DNA from: Escallonia rubra
Taxonomy: Eukaryota; Streptophyta; Magnoliopsida; Escalloniales; Escalloniaceae
Reading direction: 5' to 3'
DNA length: 64,000 bases
Assembly (NCBI GenBank): GCA_033065855.1
Contig: JAVXUO010003229.1
Location: 558,001 to 622,000 of the forward strand
This document shows positions 58,201-64,000 of the stretch, piece by piece. The notes beneath the pieces are model-generated. The model ran no database searches, was not told the DNA's origin, and saw nothing but the letters and a program-made list of their open reading frames with translations. The translations under genes and the position numbers were made by a program. The first letter of the stretch is position 1. Each line of letters begins with the position of its first letter.

Positions 58201-60160
58201 GTAGTAACATGGTATCTGAATTTTGATTTGTCGGAACGAAAAGTAAGTAAAAAATAGACAATATTATAAGGACGGAGAATAGGAATAATGCCGAGTGCCA
58301 TTGATTTCACTTACCCGTGCATTGAAATGGAAGCGATCGACGCCACTCCAGTTATCGAGATCGTAGGCCGTGTAGTGCTTGCAACAGGCTGCCACCTTCA
58401 ACCGGTCACCGTCGGTACCCTGCAATCCCCTGACGTAGCTGGCGGCATACTTACCGGCTACCACGGGGTCTTCACCGGGAGTCTCCTGTCCCCGGCCCCA
58501 CCTCGGGTCCCGGAATATGTTCACGTTCGGGCTCCAGTACGTGAGGCCCGCCATGCCTCCGTTGTACATTGCTCTCGCCTCGTCCGACACCACCTGCTTA
58601 CACCAGCGTACTTTAGACACTGCGCCGCAGCTAATATTTCGATTTTCGCAACTTTTTGGCCCCCCAACCCCACATTTTTGTCATTTACCCATCCCATGCC
58701 AGTTAGATCACGGGAAAGCAAACACTGATTAATTATAATTCCAACGCACAGTGGCGCAGTTGTTCTTTAGATTGTTGCTTGATGTGTACAAGTGCACATG
58801 TTTGCAAATTTTTAGGTGCACAGTGTGTACTTGGTGAATGATAACATGTGAAGTTCACTATCAACTTTGGAGAAAGAATAGTCCAAAGATTTTAAGTGCG
58901 GAGTATCTCCCGTCACATCTACCTGTAAGTATTGCATAGTCTCGATCAGAAAAGACGATGGATGAGAGAAGGTGTTGAAGGGCACAAGAAATTATATCAT
59001 GACATGTATAATGTTTTGAGATTGTCAGAATTATTCAATATTTTCTACTGATCACGTATGTTGTCTCGTCGATTATTTTTTTTCCCTCACAGGCACCTTC
59101 CATTGTTTTCTTTGTAGAAAAAAATAAAAAAGCTGGACCGCATGTCGGGATTTCCACATCTATGTCGGGATTGCACGGAAAACTTACGTATGGAACACAT
59201 GCAGAGCGATGACATAAGTTTGTCACCAACACGATGACATAAGTTTGTCACCAACATGAGCGACGAGTAGGATTCAAACTCATGTGAGAAGCTTGAATTG
59301 AGACCCTTTCATAGCACCTTCATTTTGTGAAAATAGCACTTCATTTTCATTCAGGATTTCAGAGTCGAAAATCTTGAAGAAAACTCCACATCCGACAATT
59401 TTATATGTAGATTGTGAACTAAAACTAAACACCAATTTGTATGAATTACTTAGTCCAACAAGCATAGCAACCTCATACTTTATATTGTTGTCCACATTAG
59501 TCAATTTTAGGTTACCAAACTAGAGTGGAGCAGCCTAAACAACTCTCCATTATTGTATCGTCTTCACATGTATGTTAGATGGCAAAAGCACCCTCATGCA
59601 TATGCACAGTCATCTAAAGCTTTTGATGCTTTCGTGCTAATTAAGACACACAGAGACAACAAAAAGGTGTTCTACTTCTATCATGAATGACCATTAGTAC
59701 AACTTTTTCTCCATCCTATAGACACACCTACCTATTGAGGCAATGTGAGCAGAAGGAATCTCACCCGTCCAATATCTTCCCACAAGGAAGCATTGAAAGA
59801 AGCAGCGGTGGTGATGACTTGAGGGAAGCTGGTGGCCCCAGGGAAGTCCCCGCCGAACTTGGTCCCCGGTCCCACGTTGGAGACGCCGTGAAGCGCCTCC
59901 GACCACCACGCGTACCCTTTGATCCCCAGCCGCGGCACCGCCGCCGCATTGTCCACCAGCAGCCCCACCTTCTCCTGCAATGTCAGCCGCCCGATGAGGT
60001 CCCTCACCCTCTCCGGCACCGGCACAGAGGCCCGGCAGAAGGGCAGGCCCCCGGTGGCCGCATCTCTCGGGTCGCAGGCGAACGGCTGACGGGCTTCGCC
60101 GGCGCGGCAGGAGACACCAATGAGGAAGACGAAGAAAATAAGAGGATGAATAGGGTCCAT
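55273..60160 (-). CDS. BXL1: GH3 beta-D-xylosidase / alpha-L-arabinofuranosidase
   Basis: The seven minus-strand exons are 59765-60160, 58315-58593, 57276-57445, 57092-57189, 56658-57008, 56051-56464 and 55273-55871. All have GT..AG borders and keep phase, giving 768 residues, the usual BXL length. Residues 1 to about 24 are a secretory signal ([15 protein letters not shown]). Mature family landmarks are [39 protein letters not shown] and [25 protein letters not shown]. The catalytic nucleophile is Asp287 in [30 protein letters not shown] and [16 protein letters not shown] belong to the C-terminal GH3 and fibronectin III-like domains. Relatives of Arabidopsis BXL1 remove xylose and arabinose from xylan and pectic arabinan in the cell wall. 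The assignment to BXL1 rather than a close paralogue is inferred from overall wording. No damage is seen. Confidence 0.93.
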
Positions 60161-60246
60161 TTTCTTTGAAAAGGAAAAAGGATGTTTGTTTGTCTTCCCT
60201 ATGGTATGTGCAGAGGCATGGGGAAGTGTGGCTCGCAAATGCATAT

Positions 60247-60258
60247 CTATATATATAG
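60247..60258 (-). promoter_or_regulatory. TATA box of the BXL gene
   Basis: CTATATATATAG (palindromic on both strands) lies about 90 bp upstream of the BXL start codon. This is a suitable distance for a short leader. Confidence 0.5.
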
Positions 60259-61221
60259 CTGAAGTTTGGGATTGCATAGGGAGTGATGATGTAAGAGAAG
60301 CGCTTTGATGATTGGAAACCCATCATGGTCTTCTTTAACTTGTTTGCGAAAAGAAAACAATGCTTTTCTGATGGTGGGATGAAAAGTTGGTTTGACAATT
60401 TTGTGCTACATTAATCCTTCAGCTAATAATTAAGGAGGATTACAAGCCTAATTATGCTTCTCCATTGTTAAGGAGGATCATTACTCGAGCCTTGTACAAC
60501 ATACTGTAACCAAAGGTACAACTACTCAAAGCACAAGAGCCATGAAAGCTCTGAAGAGGGTGTAATTAAAGTGGATGTGATATGCTAAAGTGATGGTCTG
60601 TTTTGAATTATTATGTTTCTAACTGTGTCTACGGAGGGAGTAAGAAGATGGATCAATGTTGATAAGCTTAAATTGCCTTTAGTCTAGGAAAGTAACCTGT
60701 TAGGCCACCCTATCCATTTGCAAGAAACAAAGGGAATCAAGTTTTCTAAGAATCATCAAAGTTTGTTCGTCCTACCAGCCCCGACTTGGCCATGTGGTAA
60801 TAGTACATTACTATTCACAGGATTGAGTGAAAAACCAAAATCCAATTGGTTGTTTGTGTTATGATTTGCCCTCCCAACTGATCTTAATGCTATCCTTTTA
60901 AAGATTGTAGGAACCTAATTGTCTTAAGTCGCGACAATTTAATATCCTACTTGCCAAGTTGGATAGATACTAACTCTACGCTTAATAAAGTGACTTTACT
61001 TCCATTTTTTTTGTTTTTGTTTTTTCGAACTAATTTTTAAAATTTATTCCGGAAAAGAGAGTCATACACCGATTTTTTTCTTTTGGATAAGTTAAGCCGA
61101 AGGGTAAACATTTATGACTCGTGACGATGAGATATTCCTTATTTTTGTGAAAGATTAGAGTCTGTATAGCAAATAAAATTTGGCTGCTACCAGGGGTATA
61201 AGAATTTTTCTTCAATTCTGC

Positions 61222-61360
61222 ATATAGTGACAACTAATTGTCATTAAATATTTATAGTGCCTTTTCCACTGACACTTTCAGCGATAATTCTTAGCGGTAT
61301 TTTTTTTAACGATACTAAATAGAAATCACTATAAATATCTAGTGACCATTGAATATTACT
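61222..61360. repeat. Dispersed repeat copy, related to 21337-21470
   Basis: It shares TTTTTTAACGATACTAAATAG..ATCACTATAAATATCTAGT with the segment near 21400, in the same orientation. It directly abuts the Stowaway-like element, so the MITE may have inserted into its edge. Confidence 0.4.
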
Positions 61361-61712
61361 CCATCCGTCTCACATAATTTGATCAACTATTTTTTGTACG
61401 CAGATTAAGGATTTAAGTGATATATTGTGTGTTTCTCATCCTATCATTTAGAGAGAAGATGCGAAGAAGGTGGGTCAGGAAAAAAGAAAATAAGTTAATT
61501 GAGTGTTAAATGTGGAGAAAAAAATGAATAAAAAAGTGAGACTGGAGAGAGAAAAATGAGTTGATAAAGATTTAAATATGGAGAGAGAAATAGAATAAAA
61601 AAGTGTAAAAAAAGATAATAAATATGTAAAACTACTTACAGAATCTTTCTTAACTTCAAAATGAATACGACGACCTAAAAAAAATTGATCAAATTATGTG
61701 AAACGGAAGGAC
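61359..61712. mobile_element. Stowaway-like MITE (Tc1/mariner)
   Basis: The left end is CTCCATCCGTCTCACATAAT after a TA. The right end, as reverse complement, is GTCCTTCCGTTTCACATAAT. Both continue TTGATCAA. The ends match the CTCCCTCCGTCC terminus of Stowaway. The right-hand TA duplication is not preserved. The interior is AT-rich and non-coding (about 350 bp). Confidence 0.7.
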
Positions 61713-64000
61713 GGACGTGCTTTCATGGGAGGAGGACTTAGGTGTCTGCCGGCGGTAGACACTATAAAGATCAGAGGCGTTGGATTGACGGCTAAGAAAT
61801 AGGTCCACTTGCTTCATGGTGGAAATTACGGAAGCACCCTTCATTCCTTCCCGAAAAGAGGAGGGCCGATGGGACCAGACAATAAATCACGGGTGGCAGT
61901 CATAAGGAAATGCAGAAAATGGCCCTAATTTACACCCATATTTACAAATGCACCGTCAGGCAGCTTTGCTTGAAAGGGAGGTCAGGACAGCCAATATGAA
62001 ATTACAAAAAATGATTGCATTTCCCTCTTCGGGGCAGAAAGATTAACACCAGTGATGATTTGGGTGCGAAGTGCAAACTACGATATTACCGTCTTTGTTG
62101 AGTGCGCAATGCCAACGAATGCACAATTGGCTCGATTTGTCGAAAAAGTTAATTTGCGCTTCGTTGTGTAACCGTTCTCATACTTTTATTGATACAGTCA
62201 TCGAAATTATAAGGAATTTTTAAAAATTATGAAGTAATTGAAGCCAAAAAAAAATTAAGAAACTTCTCACAATATTTTTCTTGGAGTAGAAAAGTAGACA
62301 AATCAAGATCAAAAACATTTAATAGTGAACTACAAAACTTTCACTTGATTTTTGTTTGGACTACATAGCGGACAAATCAAAATCTGAAATATTTTGACTT
62401 GGAGTTTAAGCATTTACTAGTGAACTACAAAGCTATCTTAAAAGCAATTAGTTTACTTTACCACCCAAACAAATTGGCTTTCCGTAGCTTTGAATTTGTG
62501 CTGGTTTTGGCTAAGCCCTTAAAGGAAAATGATGATACGACCCTAAGAGGCGGCTGGAGTTGGACTACCAAAACTTCGTATATTTGTAGCTAAACCTAAA
62601 ACAATAAAAAAAAGGTTGGTATTATTATTATAGTTGGGCTCATGGGGAAGGTACTCATAGCCATGGTGCGTACCAGAGGCTGGAGTGCTTGAGTGAAACA
62701 TCGTCTGCTTTACGATATCTTTTCTGTAACAGCTTAGATTACCGTTATAGCTATTTATTATTGCTAAATTTAGTGATGATTTTCTGTAAATAAAATACAT
62801 TTGACGGTATTTTTTATTGTTCCATATCTAATTGCTTGACTATGGGTTGTCATTCACTTTCCTTTCTATGCCGAACTTGAAATCCAAGGATTTTTCCTGT
62901 TTATTGGTAAAAAAAAGCAAAATTTTATCAATCTGACAAAGGATTACGGTAACAAGAAAAGACGTTGACATAGCATTAACACAAAAACATAACCAGAAAA
63001 AATGTCACAAATATTATAAAGGCGGGCCCTGAAATTGTGTGAAGGATCTACAACATCTTGAGCAAGATTATGGGCATCCTTGACCATATCCTCTGCTATC
63101 TTGAAGGCTTGAAAAAACGGAAACTAAATGCAACGTACGCATTGATTTGTAATAAAAAGTTTCCCCAACACAAAAGAGGAGAGAAAAACCCCTAAACTTA
63201 AGGAGCATCAATGAGACAATTTTTTTCATAAAAGACGTTCGTGTAAGAATCTGTAAAAAGTTCTCTCTAGTTGAATTGATATCTTCTGTTCTTAAACGTT
63301 GTAAACCGTCACTAATAAAAATGGTGTGACTTTAACTTAAAAATCATAACTTCAGCTCTACCCACACGAGTATTTTTACCATAAACCGGTGTGCGTTACT
63401 AATACTCAATCTCGAGAAGTAATTGAGTTCTCTCATAGAGAGCATTCATGTTTAGCGAACCAAATAAGGTTGATCAGAACGAATCTTTGTATAGAGTATT
63501 CTTAAAACCAAAAATATTATGATTGTATTGATTTAGGTTCGATTTAGATCGTTTATTTTTAGACTCACAAAAGAACAGATTCTTTTTATACCGTACTTGA
63601 AATTTCGTAAAAAAGAAATCGACTAACTTCGAACTTAGAAATTCTTCTTCAATAACATGCGTTAATGAAAATGGAGGTGGCATCCAGCTTAGCTCCATCT
63701 CAAAACTCTAGAGTGCAAATTTGGGCTGAGACAGTTTGGTCCCCAGAAAAGAGGTAAAGTTGCATTATCTCCCATCCCCACCCATGATCCGAATCCTTAA
63801 CAAACCTCATAAACGAGTAAGGGGAATAACAAACTCCATTACAAAAACCAACTTTCATCATATTGTTCGCCCCCCTAACGAATGCAATCACGACCATTTG
63901 TATGAATAATTGGAGTCCAGTTAAGGCTAAGATGTACTGGTTGTTCGACCAAGACGATGCAATGATTCTGGGGATGAGTAACTGGCACTCCATGTCTGCA

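Larger units (their letters stand above)
60259..64000. other. BXL upstream region and intergenic DNA to the window end
   Basis: No gene is supported. Apart from the Stowaway-like MITE at 61359-61712 and the repeat at 61222-61360, the region is AT-rich. A minus-strand stretch at about 62980-63120 reads IAEDMVKDAHNLAQDVVDPSHNF and vaguely suggests a decayed retroelement RNase H end, but this is too weak to call. Frames at 63474-63993 are not recognised. Confidence 0.4.

Noticed and set aside
63474..63993. Minus-strand frames at the right edge
   Set aside because: No recognisable family, and the translation contains no convincing motif. They could belong to something beyond the window, but that cannot be supported.
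1..64000. tRNA, rRNA and microRNA genes, CRISPR arrays
   Set aside because: I looked for tRNA B-box words, rRNA-like blocks and a few well-known microRNA sequences and found none, apart from the SINE-like B box. No CRISPR-like spaced repeats occur, as expected for a plant nuclear sequence.

Overview
The window is nuclear DNA from a flowering plant, most probably a eudicot. The reasons are spliced genes with GT..AG introns, AT-rich intergenic DNA, plant-restricted families (a plastid lipase of the PLIP type, a CC-type glutaredoxin, a plant BXL glycosidase) and plant-type transposons. Seven host genes can be supported and most could be followed exon by exon.

Layout: (1) 1-1293, minus strand: the first two exons of TAF13, a TFIID subunit, running off the left edge. 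(2) About 2.1-6.2 kb: a nested transposon zone. A Helitron-like element (3' end at 2144, minus orientation) carries a 510-bp tandem duplication, and the first copy is interrupted by a 2.4-kb PIF/Harbinger-type element with a transposase remnant. (3) 8480-11495, plus: a five-exon class-3 lipase of the plastid PLIP family. (4) 14080-14611: a Tourist-like MITE. (5) 15876-21095, minus: a three-exon TMEM205-like membrane protein gene whose 4.3-kb second intron holds, on the opposite strand, a short CC-type glutaredoxin with its own TATA box and an internal deletion. (6) 24590-32012, plus: a ten-exon, 1289-residue BRCT/PHD nuclear protein. (7) 36593-38676, minus: a TPR protein with a degenerate J-like segment. 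(8) 39-48 kb: gene-poor, with microsatellites, long poly-G/poly-C tracts and a second Helitron-like copy ending at 45630.

(9) 48301-54317 is a complete, apparently young Mutator-like element (MULE). It has 78-bp terminal inverted repeats differing at one position, a perfect 9-bp target duplication, an intact 849-residue transposase on the minus strand and, convergent to it, an intact 140-residue ORF with a GRF-type zinc finger and a C-terminal membrane segment. Long internal repeat arrays flank both ORFs. This is the most striking system in the window.

(10) 55273-60160, minus: a seven-exon GH3 beta-xylosidase/arabinofuranosidase of the BXL1 type. (11) 60.2-64 kb: promoter, one Stowaway-like MITE and otherwise unrecognised DNA.

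The host genes are functionally unrelated (transcription, plastid lipids, redox, nuclear BRCT functions, cell wall), as is normal for a plant chromosome. Exon coordinates come from reading splice sites and family homology by eye. Exons are therefore well supported, while UTRs and transcription starts are not resolved.
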